The notes: generated by a model not told the origin, from the letters alone. A DNA stretch of 64,000 nt from Thalassotalea psychrophila (GCF_031583595.1 NZ_CP134145.1:2418001-2482000), one strand, 5' to 3'; shown: positions 41,315 through 52,483, numbered from the stretch's first letter. Numbers and translations: made by a program.

Positions 41315-42006
41315 TGATTATTAATAACACGTTTAAATCACGATCTCAGCTCGATCGTAAATTCGCTCAGCGTATTGCCAAACAGTTAACTACGGCTATT
41401 TCTGATAAAGGCTACGCTAGCATTGCTTTTTCAGGTGGTAGTACTCCTAAAGGTCTGTTTAACGAGCTTTCAAATAAAAATATAGATTGGTCTAACGTGA
41501 CCATTACTTTAGTGGATGATCGTTGGGTAGATACTGCAAGCAAAGACTCTAATGATCGATTACTAAGAGAAAATTTATTACAAAACTATGCTGCCAAAGC
41601 AACATTCTTTTCTTTAAAACAAGCTGAAAACTTGTCTGAGCAATATTTAGCTAATATAACCGAGCAAGCTAGTAGGTTTACGCCTTTAGATGTGGTTATT
41701 TTAGGAATGGGCGAAGACGGTCATACGGCATCAATATTTCCTTGTAGTGCACAAGTTCATCAAGGACTCGATGAACTTGCAGATCCTGCGTTAATAAAGG
41801 TTGTACCAACTACGGCTCCCTATGAGCGGGTTACCTTTAACTATGCGGCGATAATTCAAGCTTCACATCTTTATTTACACGTTGTCGGTCAATCAAAACA
41901 AGATGTTATCTCGCAAGCACTTGCAGATGATGACGCGACAGCCATGCCAATTAGAGCATTTTTACAAAATAAAGATAAAACCTGCAATATTTTCTGGGCG
42001 GAATAA
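41314..42006 (+). CDS. pgl: 6-phosphogluconolactonase
   Basis: A 230-residue SugarP isomerase-fold lactonase with FSGGSTPKGLF near residue 40, VDDRWV and the family motif GMGEDGHTASIFP. It hydrolyses 6-phosphogluconolactone from Zwf. A TTG at 41302 would extend it by four residues into zwf, but the ATG at 41314, sharing one base with the zwf stop, is the normal coupled start. Four bases separate it from edd. Confidence 0.95.
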   Translation: MIINNTFKSRSQLDRKFAQRIAKQLTTAISDKGYASIAFSGGSTPKGLFNELSNKNIDWSNVTITLVDDRWVDTASKDSNDRLLRENLLQNYAAKATFFSLKQAENLSEQYLANITEQASRFTPLDVVILGMGEDGHTASIFPCSAQVHQGLDELADPALIKVVPTTAPYERVTFNYAAIIQASHLYLHVVGQSKQDVISQALADDDATAMPIRAFLQNKDKTCNIFWAE

Positions 42007-42009
42007 CCA

Positions 42010-43842
42010 ATGTCAAATATCAAAATGAATGCAAATATTACTGCGATCACTAATCGCATAATTGATAGAAGTAAAACTCAAAGAGCCGATTATCTAGCAA
42101 AAATAGACAATGCTAAGTCTTCAAAAGTTCATCGCTCTGCCTTATCTTGTGGCAACTTAGCCCATGGTTTTGCCGCTTGTGGTAAAGAAGATAAGTCTAT
42201 TTTAAAACAGTTGAATCATAGTGACGTAGCTATTGTATCGGCTTATAACGATATGTTGTCAGCGCATCAGCCCTATGAAACTTATCCTGAAATTATTAAA
42301 CAGGCTGTTCGAGATACTGGTGGTGTAGCACAATTTGCTGGTGGCGTACCGGCAATGTGTGATGGTGTGACTCAAGGCCAACCAGGTATGGATCTTAGCT
42401 TGATGAGCCGAGATGTTATTGCCATGTCTTCTGCTGTAGCGCTTTCTCATAATATGTTTGATGGCACGTTAATGCTTGGTATCTGTGACAAAATAGTTCC
42501 CGGTTTATTAATTGCTGCAATGACTTTTGGTCATTTACCAACCGTGTTTGTACCTGCAGGGCCAATGCCTTCTGGTATTCCAAATAAAGAAAAAGCCCGT
42601 GTTAGACAACAATTTGCTAAGGGTGAAGTCGGGGAAGATGAGTTATTAGAAGCTGAATCTTCGTCTTATCATGCCCCGGGTACTTGTACGTTCTTTGGTA
42701 CAGCAAACTCAAATCAATTAGTGGTAGAAGTCATGGGCTTGCATTTACCTGGTGCTTCGTTTGTTGCTCCTAATACGGAGCTTAGAGAAGAGCTTACTAA
42801 AGCTGCAGCACGACAAGTGACACGTTTAACTCAACAATCGGGTAATTATGTGCCTGTTGGTAAAATGGTAGATGAAAAATCTATTGTTAACGCCATTGTT
42901 GCTTTACTAGCAACGGGCGGTTCAACAAATTTAACCATGCATATTATTGCGTTTGCTCGCGCAGCAGGGATTATTATTAATTGGGATGATTTTGCTGATT
43001 TATCTGATGCTGTACCGTTAATGACTCGTATTTATCCTAATGGTTTTGCTGACATCAACCAATTCCAAGAAGCAGGTGGTATGGCATTACTCTTTAGAGA
43101 GCTGATTGATGCTGGTTTACTTCATGAAGATGTAGATACTATTTGTGGTCAAGGTTTAGAGCGTTATACACAAGTTCCTACAATGCAAGATGGCAAACTT
43201 GTTTGGATTGATGGTCCAACTGAATCAGGCGACTTAGAGATTATTGCTAATCCTGGTTCTCCTTTCAAAGCTGATGGTGGTTTAAAATTACTTAAAGGTA
43301 ATTTAGGTCGCTCTGTATTAAAAACCTCTTCATTGCGTCCTGGTCAAGAAGTGATTAAAGCACCGGCAGTTGTGTTTGAAGATCAGCATGAACTTGATGC
43401 AGCCTTCCAATCAGGTGCATTAGATAAAGATTTTGTTGCAGTAGTAAGGTTCCAGGGCCCTAAAGCCCGTGGTATGCCTGAATGTCATAAGTTAACGCCT
43501 CCACTTGGTGTACTGCAAGATAAAGGCTTTAACGTCGCCTTAGTTACCGACGGTCGAATGTCTGGTGCGTCAGGTAAAGTACCTGCTGCAATACATTTAG
43601 TACCAGAAGCACTTGATGGCGGTTTGATCGCTAAAGTTCAAACTGATGATATGATTTTGGTGGACGGCATAACGGGGGAATTAACATTATTAGTTGATGA
43701 AGCAGAGTTAGCAAAGCGTCCATTAGCTAAATTTGCTGCACACCATGAACATCAAGGTATGGGCCGAGAAATGTTTGGCTTTATGCGAAGTAATTTGAGT
43801 GGTGCTGAGCTTGGCGCATGTTCTTTGTTTTCTGAGGAATAA
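42010..43842 (+). CDS. edd: 6-phosphogluconate dehydratase
   Basis: A 610-residue IlvD/Edd-family dehydratase. The iron-sulfur and active-site region includes [29 protein letters not shown] and [13 protein letters not shown], and [15 protein letters not shown] is the C-terminal signature. It converts 6-phosphogluconate to KDPG, the first Entner-Doudoroff reaction, and is oxygen-sensitive through its [4Fe-4S] cluster. It lies 3 bases after pgl and 5 before glk, within the HexR operon. Confidence 0.97.
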   Translation: MSNIKMNANITAITNRIIDRSKTQRADYLAKIDNAKSSKVHRSALSCGNLAHGFAACGKEDKSILKQLNHSDVAIVSAYNDMLSAHQPYETYPEIIKQAVRDTGGVAQFAGGVPAMCDGVTQGQPGMDLSLMSRDVIAMSSAVALSHNMFDGTLMLGICDKIVPGLLIAAMTFGHLPTVFVPAGPMPSGIPNKEKARVRQQFAKGEVGEDELLEAESSSYHAPGTCTFFGTANSNQLVVEVMGLHLPGASFVAPNTELREELTKAAARQVTRLTQQSGNYVPVGKMVDEKSIVNAIVALLATGGSTNLTMHIIAFARAAGIIINWDDFADLSDAVPLMTRIYPNGFADINQFQEAGGMALLFRELIDAGLLHEDVDTICGQGLERYTQVPTMQDGKLVWIDGPTESGDLEIIANPGSPFKADGGLKLLKGNLGRSVLKTSSLRPGQEVIKAPAVVFEDQHELDAAFQSGALDKDFVAVVRFQGPKARGMPECHKLTPPLGVLQDKGFNVALVTDGRMSGASGKVPAAIHLVPEALDGGLIAKVQTDDMILVDGITGELTLLVDEAELAKRPLAKFAAHHEHQGMGREMFGFMRSNLSGAELGACSLFSEE

Positions 43843-43847
43843 GTCTG

Positions 43848-44837
43848 ATGACAGTAAATACTATTAACATTGTTGCTGACATTGGAGGGACCAACCTTCG
43901 TATCGCAATGATAGATGAATTAGGAAATACTCAGAATTTAAAGACTTATCAATGTTCTGAGTACCCAAGTTTGCGTAGTGTAATTGATGATTATTTTGAA
44001 CTGTTTTCAATCAATGGCAGTAAACAAAACGTTAACGCATGTTTGGCTATTGCTTGTCCTGTTGATCAAGACTTAATTGATATGACCAACTTGCCATGGA
44101 GCTTTTCTAAGGCAAAGTTAAAAGCAGATTTAAGCTTCAATAAACTTTACATGATCAACGACTATACAGCTATTGCTTGGTCTATTAATAGTTTAGATGA
44201 ATGGCAAAAATATAAAGTAGGTGGTGGTGAGGTTGTCAATCACAAACCTATCGCAATATGTGGTCCAGGTACTGGTTTAGGCGTTGCCAACGTAATTTGG
44301 GGTAATGACCAATGGATCAGTGTTGGCGGTGAAGGAGGTCACTCAGACTACGCTCCAATCAATGATGTTGAAGTTGCAATTTTAAACTACTTAAAAGAAA
44401 AGTATTCGCGCGTATCTTATGAACAGTTACTTTCCGGATTAGGTATTGAGCAAATATATCAAGCACTTTGTCACTATAGAGATGTTGATACTAACAACTT
44501 TGATGCAGCAGAAATATCAAACCGCGCAATCGAAAAAACTTGCGATATATGTTTAGAAACGATGGAACAGTTTTGTAAAACGTTAGGCAGTTTTGCGGGC
44601 AATTTAGCATTAACAACAGCCAGTTTTGGTGGAGTTTATATTGCTGGTGGTATTGTACCGAGATTTTTAGAATTTTTTGAAGAAAGCGGTTTCAGACGCC
44701 GTTTCGAAGCAAAAGGCAGATTTACGCATTTTAATGCGAAAATACCGACTTTTGTAATTACTGAATCACAACCTGGTTTAATAGGTGCTAGCGCCTTTTT
44801 AATTCAACAAAACAAAAATGAGGCCCTATGTCTTTAA
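43848..44837 (+). CDS. glk: Glucokinase
   Basis: A 329-residue Glk-type glucokinase with ATP-binding ADIGGTNLRIA at residues 10-20, LAIACPVD, the sugar-binding MTNLPWSFS and AICGPGTGLGVA, and VYIAGGIVPR near the C-terminus. It phosphorylates free glucose to feed Zwf. Having it inside the operon suggests glucose arrives unphosphorylated, by a non-PTS route. It overlaps eda by 10 bases. Confidence 0.95.
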   Translation: MTVNTINIVADIGGTNLRIAMIDELGNTQNLKTYQCSEYPSLRSVIDDYFELFSINGSKQNVNACLAIACPVDQDLIDMTNLPWSFSKAKLKADLSFNKLYMINDYTAIAWSINSLDEWQKYKVGGGEVVNHKPIAICGPGTGLGVANVIWGNDQWISVGGEGGHSDYAPINDVEVAILNYLKEKYSRVSYEQLLSGLGIEQIYQALCHYRDVDTNNFDAAEISNRAIEKTCDICLETMEQFCKTLGSFAGNLALTTASFGGVYIAGGIVPRFLEFFEESGFRRRFEAKGRFTHFNAKIPTFVITESQPGLIGASAFLIQQNKNEALCL

Positions 44838-45484
44838 CAAATAAATGGCAAACTCAGCCAGAAGAAATCTTTGCATTGGGATCTATTGTTCCTGTATTAG
44901 TAATTGAAAATGTTGAGGATGCAGTACCCATTGCAAAAGCATTAATTGCTGGCGGTATCAATGTTCTTGAAGTGACTTTAAGAACAGCTAATGCATTAGC
45001 TGTGATCAAAGAAATTGCTACTAATGTTCCTGAAGCTATGATTGGCTCAGGTACAGTAATAAATCCAGAAACCTTACAGCAATCAATTGATGCGGGGGCA
45101 AAATTTGCTATAAGCCCGGGTTTAACCAAAGAGTTATTAGCGGCTTCGAAAGAGTCAGAAATACCACTGATCCCAGGAATTGCTTCAATATCAGAACTAA
45201 TGACCGGTATTGATGCGGGTTTTGATCACTTTAAGTTTTTCCCTGCAGAAGCGGTTGGTGGCTCAAAATCAATTAAATCAATTTCAGGTCCATTTCCTAA
45301 TATCCGTTTTTGTCCAACCGGTGGCATTAACCAAGATAACATGGGTAACTATTTAAGCTTAAACAATGTAAGTTGTATTGGTGGTTCATGGCTAGTGCCA
45401 AATGACGCGGTTGCTAATAAAGATTGGGCTAAAATTACTGAAATCACTAAAAACGCAGTAGCTGCAGCTAAGCAGTTTGCATAG
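44828..45484 (+). CDS. eda: KDPG/KHG aldolase
   Basis: A 218-residue class I aldolase. Schiff-base lysine K136 lies in HFKFFPAEAVGG, with E48 and R52 in LEVTLRT as the other active-site residues. It splits KDPG into pyruvate and glyceraldehyde-3-phosphate. It is the last gene of the Entner-Doudoroff operon, overlapping glk, and is followed by a strong terminator. Confidence 0.96.
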   Translation: MSLTNKWQTQPEEIFALGSIVPVLVIENVEDAVPIAKALIAGGINVLEVTLRTANALAVIKEIATNVPEAMIGSGTVINPETLQQSIDAGAKFAISPGLTKELLAASKESEIPLIPGIASISELMTGIDAGFDHFKFFPAEAVGGSKSIKSISGPFPNIRFCPTGGINQDNMGNYLSLNNVSCIGGSWLVPNDAVANKDWAKITEITKNAVAAAKQFA

Positions 45485-45510
45485 TCTGTAACGTTTGATT
45501 TATAAGAATG

Positions 45511-45534
45511 AAGGCCGCATTAGCGGCCTTTTTT
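45511..45534 (+). terminator. Terminator of the zwf-eda operon
   Basis: AAGGCCGC-ATTA-GCGGCCTT followed by four Ts and G (45511-45534) is a strong GC-rich Rho-independent terminator, 27 bases after eda. Confidence 0.92.
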
Positions 45535-45785
45535 GTTTCTGTCAGCACCATGTAAACTTGCCCTTTTATTTCTTGCTTTATATAACCACAATTTAACTGG
45601 AGGAGGTCCCCGATGTCGCTTGAGCTCCTCGAGGATGACGTGGTTAAAGTTAACAAATACCGCTGACACTCAAAGATTCTAAATACCGAAAAAGTACCAA
45701 ATTAAGCGCATTGTGAGTACTTTTTCTCTTCACAATGCGCCAAATGATTATGAAGGTGTTTTCTTTTTACTTAAACCTAGTTATA
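45535..45785. repeat. Gene-free stretch with REP-like repeat and a long-stem inverted repeat
   Basis: No gene is supported here. Positions 45600-45640 (GGAGGTCCCCGATG ... GAGGATGACG) are a REP-like repeat, related in inverse orientation to 28567-28612. GCGCATTGTGA (45706-45716) and TCACAATGCGC (45730-45740) are exact 11-bp inverted arms around a 13-base loop with no T-tract, so it is not an ordinary terminator. Confidence 0.55.
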
Positions 45786-45815
45786 CAAAAAAAGAACCTA
45801 TAAAGGTTCTTTTTG
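45786..45815 (-). terminator. Terminator of gapA
   Basis: On the minus strand AAAGAACC-TTTA-TAGGTTCTTT followed by further Ts lies 32 bases after the gapA stop. It is a canonical terminator. Confidence 0.88.
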
Positions 45816-45846
45816 TTAACTAACTAAATTCAAATAGCTAAATAAA

Positions 45847-46920
<1,074 letters not shown>

Positions 46921-46983
46921 TTGAGCGAAATATCAAGCTTTATTTGTGTTTACGTGTAGTTTTATTAGATTTTTGCTTAATTA

Positions 46984-47000
46984 GTTTGTAAACATTACAA
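46984..47000. promoter_or_regulatory. Palindrome upstream of gnd
   Basis: TTTGTAA-ACA-TTACAAA has perfect 7-bp arms with a 3-base spacer, 69 bases before the gnd ATG. It fits the TTGT-N7-ACAA form reported for Pseudomonas HexR. It lies in the same divergent promoter region as the gapA palindrome. Confidence 0.5.
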
Positions 47001-47068
47001 AATGAAGCTATTTATGGCAAAATATATCAGTTAATAAAAAATCATTGAAAAAATGGATAATATTTTAA

Positions 47069-48595
47069 ATGTCAAACAACACAAGTAAATGTGATATCGG
47101 CTTTGTCGGTCTTGGTGTTATGGGGAAAAACCTTGTACTAAATTTAGCCGACAATGGCTATAAAATTGCTGCTTTTGATTTAGATTCAGAAAAAGTTGCA
47201 GCAGCAATTCAGCAGGATGTATTAGAAACCAATAATCAAGCACCTAGAGTTATTGGCTGTTCATCATATACAGAATTACTTTCAAAATTAAAAGCACCAC
47301 ACTTAATCGTACTATCAGTACCTGCAGGCGAGATAGTTGACCAAGTTTGTCAAAACTTAATTGGAGCGGGTATACAACCTGATGACATTGTTATTGATAC
47401 GGGCAACAGTTTATGGACTGATACAGTTAAAAGAGAATCAGTTTATAAAGATAACTTCATCTTTTTCTCATCAGCAGTGTCTGGTGGTGAAGTAGGTGCT
47501 AGATTTGGACCTGCTTTAATGCCAAGTGGGTCTGAATATGCATGGACTCGAGTGAAGCCTATTTGGAGTGCTATCGCTGCTAAAGTAGATGCTGTTACCG
47601 GTAAACCAATTGAGCGTACCGAACCAGGCCAAATTATCGAAGAAGGTGAGCCGTGTGCAGACTATATAGGTCCAGCAGGATCGGGCCATTATGTAAAGAT
47701 GGTACATAATGGTATTGAATATGCAGATATGCAAATGATTTGTGAAGCCTATCATGTACTTCGTGAAGGCCTACAATATTCATGTGATGAAATAGCTGAT
47801 ATTTTCTCTCAGTGGAACGAAGGTGTTCTGGACAGCTACTTAATGGGTATATCTGTTGAAGTATTACGTCATAAAGACCCTGAAACAGGTTCGCACCTTG
47901 TTGATCTTATTCTTGATAAAGCCGGTCAAAAGGGCACTGGTTTATGGACGGCGGTAAGTTCATTAGAAGTTGGTTGTCCAGCACCGACAATTTCTCAAGC
48001 TGTTTACGCTCGTTCAATTTCTTCGTTTAAGGAATTACGCCAGCAAACTTCAAAAACGCTTTCAGCCCCACAAGTTGAGCGTTTTACTGAAGAGAAAAAG
48101 CTAGAAATGGTTACGCAATTACATGATGCTTTATATTGTGCAAAAATTTGTGCTTATGCTCAGGGTTTCCAATTAATGAAGCTTGCTAGTGTTGAACAAA
48201 ATTGGAATTTAAATTTCGCTTCTATCGCTAAAATTTGGCGCTCAGGATGTATTATTCGTGCCGCATTTTTACAATCAATAACTGATGCATTTGAACGTGA
48301 TTATAAACTTGAAAATTTATTACTTGATTCATTCTTTAGTGAACAGTTAAGTCAATATCAACAAAATTGGCGTTTTGCAGTAGCTAAAGCAACGATGATG
48401 GGAATTCCAATTGGCGCAATTTCTTCGTCTTTAAGTTACTATGATTCTATGCGCTGTGATGTTTTACCTGCTAACCTTTTACAAGGTCAGCGTGATTATT
48501 TTGGTGCACATACATTTAAACGTATTGATAAGCCCGTAACGCAAAAGTTTCACGTGCACTGGACAGAACCGGGTCGTCCGATAAAACAAGTTTAA
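47069..48595 (+). CDS. gnd: 6-phosphogluconate dehydrogenase, decarboxylating
   Basis: A 508-residue enzyme with N-terminal NADP loop GFVGLGVMGKNL, SAVSGGEVGARFGPALMPSG (substrate-binding), the catalytic lysine segment GHYVKMVHNGIEYADMQ, and LDKAGQKGTGLWT. It oxidises 6-phosphogluconate to ribulose-5-phosphate, competing with Edd for the same intermediate. It is about 30-40 residues longer than E. coli Gnd. It is divergent from gapA and 12 bases upstream of msrB. Confidence 0.94.
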   Translation: MSNNTSKCDIGFVGLGVMGKNLVLNLADNGYKIAAFDLDSEKVAAAIQQDVLETNNQAPRVIGCSSYTELLSKLKAPHLIVLSVPAGEIVDQVCQNLIGAGIQPDDIVIDTGNSLWTDTVKRESVYKDNFIFFSSAVSGGEVGARFGPALMPSGSEYAWTRVKPIWSAIAAKVDAVTGKPIERTEPGQIIEEGEPCADYIGPAGSGHYVKMVHNGIEYADMQMICEAYHVLREGLQYSCDEIADIFSQWNEGVLDSYLMGISVEVLRHKDPETGSHLVDLILDKAGQKGTGLWTAVSSLEVGCPAPTISQAVYARSISSFKELRQQTSKTLSAPQVERFTEEKKLEMVTQLHDALYCAKICAYAQGFQLMKLASVEQNWNLNFASIAKIWRSGCIIRAAFLQSITDAFERDYKLENLLLDSFFSEQLSQYQQNWRFAVAKATMMGIPIGAISSSLSYYDSMRCDVLPANLLQGQRDYFGAHTFKRIDKPVTQKFHVHWTEPGRPIKQV

Positions 48596-48607
48596 AGGTG
48601 AGAATCA

Positions 48608-49003
48608 ATGAGTTCAGATGATGATAAATTCAAAAAAACATTATCTGCTGACGCTTATCAAGTTTGTCGGTTAGGAGCCACTGAGTCACCTTTTTCAGGA
48701 AAGTACAACGAGCATTGGCAGCAGGGCAGTTACAATTGTGCTTGTTGCCAATGCTCTTTATTTTTAAGTACTAAAAAATTCCAATCTGGATGTGGATGGC
48801 CAAGTTTCTTTGAATCTATTACGAGCGCTATTTCTTATGTCGATGATAGTAGTCATGGCATGCAGCGCACTGAGATCAAGTGTAAGGGTTGTGAATCTCA
48901 CCTTGGTCACGTTTTTAATGATGGACCCGCACCTACTTATAAACGATATTGTGTTAACTCACTAAGCCTCGATTTTGTGCCTGCAGATGGTACTAGTAAA
49001 TAA
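48608..49003 (+). CDS. msrB: Peptide-methionine (R)-S-oxide reductase MsrB
   Basis: A 131-residue MsrB with catalytic C115 in [11 protein letters not shown], likely resolving C62 in SGCGWPSF, and four zinc ligands, C44 and C47 (CACC), C92 and C95 (CKGC). It reduces methionine-R-sulfoxide in proteins using thioredoxin. AAAGGTGA 6 bases before the ATG is a good ribosome site. It follows gnd by 12 bases and is probably cotranscribed, which would link NADPH supply to oxidant repair. Confidence 0.95.
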   Translation: MSSDDDKFKKTLSADAYQVCRLGATESPFSGKYNEHWQQGSYNCACCQCSLFLSTKKFQSGCGWPSFFESITSAISYVDDSSHGMQRTEIKCKGCESHLGHVFNDGPAPTYKRYCVNSLSLDFVPADGTSK

Positions 49004-49130
49004 GTTTTGTAAGTGGTGGAGAAAAGTTACAACATCAATTACAATACCCCCGAATTTTAATATTGCACCGGTTTTTTAATAAATTTACCGATGCAATTCC
49101 ATTTTAGTTTTAACAGTTAAGGTTTATGTA

Positions 49131-50576
49131 ATGACTTCTCAACATGAGGAAATGTACCAAAAGAGTTGGCAGGAACGCCAAGATTTCGCTGAAAGAATGC
49201 AACCGATTATTGGCCAATTATACCGTAACTTTGGTGTTGAGGTTTCAGTATATGGACGTCCATTAGTGAATGCCTCTGCTATTGATATTATCAAAGCACA
49301 TAAATATGTTGGTACTCATGAAGAAACCAAATTACGTTTACGCGAAAGTTTCCCATTTGTAGAAGCGTTAAGCAAAATGGACTTACGTCCAGCAAGTATA
49401 GATGTTGGTAAATTAGCATATCGTTACTTGTTTCAAGGCGAAGCGAATGATTTAACTATTGAACAATACCTACAGAAAGAATTAGCACCATTAAAAGAGC
49501 AAGACGCTCCAGAGCCTAAAGATGTTGTACTATATGGCTTTGGTCGTATTGGTCGTATCTTAGCCCGATTACTTATCGAACGTACCGGACCAATGGCTAA
49601 CTTACGTTTGCGTGCGATTGTTATTCGCCCAGGTAAAGGTGGTGATCTTGAAAAACGTGCTTCATTATTACGTCGTGATTCAATTCATGGTGCATTTAAT
49701 GGCAGTATTTCAGTTGATGAAGACCAAGGTGCAATACGCGCAAATGGTGCTTACATTAAAGTTATCTACGCTAATTCACCTAGCGAGATAGATTACACCC
49801 AATACGGTATCAACGATGCCTTAGTTGTAGACAATACTGGTATTTGGTCTGATGAAGACGGTTTAGGTCAACATCTTCAATCTAAAGGTGTTGGTAAAGT
49901 GTTACTAACAGCACCAGGTAAAGGTGATATCAAAAACATCGTTTACGGTGTTAACCAAGATATGATCTTAGATGAAGATAAAATTGTATCAGCTGCAAGT
50001 TGTACTACTAACGCTATTACTCCTGTACTTAAAGCGCTGAACGATAAGTACGGTATTAAAAATGGCCACGTTGAAACAGTTCACTCATACACGAATGATC
50101 AAAACCTAATTGATAATTTCCATAAGTCAGAGCGTCGTGGCCGAAGTGCTCCTCTTAACATGGTTATTACTTCTACTGGTGCAGCAAAGGCTGTTGCTAA
50201 AGCATTACCAGAATTGAAAGGTTTATTAACGGGTAACGCAATTCGTGTTCCTACGCCAAACGTTTCAATGGCAATCATGAACTTAAATCTTAAAACGGGT
50301 ACAAGTCGTGACGAATTAAACGATTATTTGCGTGGTATTTCGTTAGACTCGCCATTGCGTGAGCAAGTTGACTACACAGCATCTACTGAAATTGTTTCTA
50401 CTGATTTAGTTGGCTCTCGTTTTGCTGGTGTTGTTGATTCACAAGCAACTATCGTTGAAGACGATCGCGCTGTATTATACGTATGGTACGATAACGAGTT
50501 TGGTTATAGCTGCCAGGTAGTTAAAGTTATGCATAAAATGGCTGGTGTTACGTTCCAGAATTTACCAAAAGCATAA
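49131..50576 (+). CDS. Long-form glyceraldehyde-3-phosphate dehydrogenase
   Basis: A 481-residue GAPDH with a ~125-residue helical N-terminal extension before the NAD(P) loop LYGFGRIGRILAR. Catalytic C291 lies in SAASCTTNAITPV, the conserved histidine in VETVHSYTND, and the C-terminal WYDNEFGYSCQV is typical. This long form is widespread in marine gammaproteobacteria beside a normal GapA, and a gluconeogenic or alternative-cofactor role is commonly supposed. The segment VIRPGKGGDLEKR after the Rossmann strand lacks the usual ND pair, which could allow NADP. It is monocistronic. TTACAAC and TTACAAT lie in its leader. Confidence 0.9.
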   Translation: MTSQHEEMYQKSWQERQDFAERMQPIIGQLYRNFGVEVSVYGRPLVNASAIDIIKAHKYVGTHEETKLRLRESFPFVEALSKMDLRPASIDVGKLAYRYLFQGEANDLTIEQYLQKELAPLKEQDAPEPKDVVLYGFGRIGRILARLLIERTGPMANLRLRAIVIRPGKGGDLEKRASLLRRDSIHGAFNGSISVDEDQGAIRANGAYIKVIYANSPSEIDYTQYGINDALVVDNTGIWSDEDGLGQHLQSKGVGKVLLTAPGKGDIKNIVYGVNQDMILDEDKIVSAASCTTNAITPVLKALNDKYGIKNGHVETVHSYTNDQNLIDNFHKSERRGRSAPLNMVITSTGAAKAVAKALPELKGLLTGNAIRVPTPNVSMAIMNLNLKTGTSRDELNDYLRGISLDSPLREQVDYTASTEIVSTDLVGSRFAGVVDSQATIVEDDRAVLYVWYDNEFGYSCQVVKVMHKMAGVTFQNLPKA

Positions 50577-50601
50577 TTACTCATTTTTTTAGAATGAATA
50601 C

Positions 50602-50636
50602 TAAGCCAGTGATGAGAGTCACTGGCTTATTTGTTT
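50602..50636 (+). terminator. Terminator after the long GAPDH
   Basis: AAGCCAGTGA-TGAGAG-TCACTGGCTT, a perfect 10-bp stem followed by ATTTGTTTC, lies 26 bases after the stop. Confidence 0.82.
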
Positions 50637-50705
50637 CTAAATATAGAAATAGATCTTATTCAATGATGGTCTACTAAATATGAAGGTTATTTTTAGGATT
50701 TTAAA

Positions 50706-51200
50706 TTGAAAGGTTTTATTGCTCAGTTATTAATTATCGTACTTGTAGTCAACTTAGTATCAATGGTTAGAGAAACCAGTATGTTGTCTAGTTGGCATGA
50801 AGATACAGCGCCAAACTTTGAATTAACCACTCTTAGCGGCGAAAATGCATATATTTATCTTAGTAAACAAGGTCTCGAACATAACACCATAGTCTATTTT
50901 TTTGCCCCATGGTGCGCAATTTGTCGAGTAAGTATTCATAACTTACAAAATATTTATGAAAGAGATAATAATGTCAGTATTGTTGCTGTCGCATTAGATT
51001 TTGTAGATAAAGAAGAAGTCGCGGCTTTCTCAGAAGATTTAAACCTGTCTTTTCCAATTCTATTCGGAAATGAAGAGGTTAAACAGAGCTATCAGGTTTC
51101 TGCGTACCCAAGTTATTATGTACTAGATCAACTTGGTAAAATAGAGCATAGATCAATGGGTTACTCTACAGAGCTAGGTCTATTCCTTCGTAGTCGATAG
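50706..51200 (+). CDS. Membrane-anchored thioredoxin-like (TlpA/redoxin) protein
   Basis: A 164-residue protein with an uncleaved N-terminal signal anchor (residues 2-20) and a periplasmic thioredoxin-fold domain. The redox motif is WCAIC in FFAPWCAICR (~71-76) and the cis-proline is in SAYPSYYVLD. It is likely a periplasmic thiol-disulfide protein of the TlpA/ResA type. It uses a TTG start with AGGA 7 bases upstream; no ATG fits. It stands alone, between the GAPDH terminator and the M14 peptidase gene. The partner protein is unknown. Confidence 0.82.
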   Translation: MKGFIAQLLIIVLVVNLVSMVRETSMLSSWHEDTAPNFELTTLSGENAYIYLSKQGLEHNTIVYFFAPWCAICRVSIHNLQNIYERDNNVSIVAVALDFVDKEEVAAFSEDLNLSFPILFGNEEVKQSYQVSAYPSYYVLDQLGKIEHRSMGYSTELGLFLRSR

Positions 51201-51345
51201 TAAACAGATTCTATATTTCTCGTCAGTATTAATCTCTTTACAGTTATATGATTATAATATTGTAATATTTTTTCTCGTCTTGCTTTTTATCAAGCAAACA
51301 CTTGTGTACACTTATTCAAATTTTTAAATAAGTAAAAGGTTTACT

Positions 51346-52473
51346 ATGCAAATCTCTTCAAATTTTGATAGTGGTAATATTCGTGTCATTAAAGCTGATT
51401 CAGCTAACGATATACAACTTGAAATAAAACACGATAATCAATCTGATTATTATCAATGGTTTCATTTTAAATTACACAATAACGACCGTTGTGAACATAC
51501 TTTAACTATCACCAATGCGGGTCAGTCGGCTTATGTTGAAGGTTGGAAGGATTATCAAGCAGTTGCTTCTTATGATCGTATTTCCTGGTTTAGAGTACCA
51601 ACAGAATTTGATGGTCAAAATTTAACTATTACAGTAACACCTGAATTCGATTCAATGTATTTTGCTTATTTTGTGCCTTATAGTTATGAACGTCATCAAG
51701 ATTTGATTCATCAGGCGCAGCTTGACGCAGACTGTAAACTTGAAGTGTTAGGGCAAACATTTGATGGCCGGGATATCAGCTTATTAAGAGTTGGTGAACC
51801 TGAAGAAGGAAAAATGAACATTTGGCTAACAGCTCGTCAACACCCCGGTGAAACGATGGCTGAGTGGTTTATGGAAGGTTTCATTGACCGTTTACTTGAT
51901 GAAGACGACGGTACTGCCCGTGCTTTATTTAGTAAGGCCGTTTTTTACATGGTACCTAACATGAACCCTGATGGAGGGTATCGTGGTCACTTAAGAACTA
52001 ATGCACTTGGGGTTAATTTAAACCGCGAGTGGCAAACACCGTCAATGGAAAAAAGCCCTGAAGTTTATCTTGTAACAGAAAAGATGAAGCAAGTTGGTGT
52101 TGATATGCATCTAGATATTCATGGTGATGAAGCGTTACCGGTTAATTTTGTTGCCGGTTGTGAAGGTATTCCTTCTTACAATGAACATATTAAAATGCTA
52201 GAAGAAAGATTTAAAAATGTTCTTTTAGCAATCACTCCTGAGTTTCAAGATAGTCGCGGCTATGACAAAGACGAACCTGGCAAGGCAAACTTAACTGTTG
52301 GCTCAAACTGGGTTGGTGAGCAGTTTAAGTGTTTGGCTTATACCGTAGAAATGCCATTTAAAGACAATGACTTATTACCTGATCCTGTTGTTGGTTGGAA
52401 TGACAATCGTAGCAGCATCCTTGGTAGAGATACTTTGACTGCTATCTATCATGTTGTAGATGATCTAAGATAA
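51346..52473 (+). CDS. M14-family zinc carboxypeptidase (cytosolic type)
   Basis: A 375-residue protein without signal peptide. Residues 1-115 form the beta-sandwich N-terminal domain of bacterial M14 cytosolic carboxypeptidases. In the catalytic domain zinc ligands H166 and E169 are in RQHPGETMAEW, the third ligand is H259 in LDIHGDE, substrate-binding N225 and R227 are in VNLNREW, and the general-base glutamate is E335 in YTVEMPF. It resembles the subfamily of eukaryotic tubulin deglutamylases and bacterial homologues of unknown substrate. It is monocistronic; a perfect 26-bp palindrome follows. Confidence 0.9.
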   Translation: MQISSNFDSGNIRVIKADSANDIQLEIKHDNQSDYYQWFHFKLHNNDRCEHTLTITNAGQSAYVEGWKDYQAVASYDRISWFRVPTEFDGQNLTITVTPEFDSMYFAYFVPYSYERHQDLIHQAQLDADCKLEVLGQTFDGRDISLLRVGEPEEGKMNIWLTARQHPGETMAEWFMEGFIDRLLDEDDGTARALFSKAVFYMVPNMNPDGGYRGHLRTNALGVNLNREWQTPSMEKSPEVYLVTEKMKQVGVDMHLDIHGDEALPVNFVAGCEGIPSYNEHIKMLEERFKNVLLAITPEFQDSRGYDKDEPGKANLTVGSNWVGEQFKCLAYTVEMPFKDNDLLPDPVVGWNDNRSSILGRDTLTAIYHVVDDLR

Positions 52474-52483
52474 GTCATATTAA

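Noticed and set aside
45468-45656. Minus-strand 62-residue frame after eda
   Set aside because: It runs through the operon terminator and a REP-like repeat, so coding is very unlikely.
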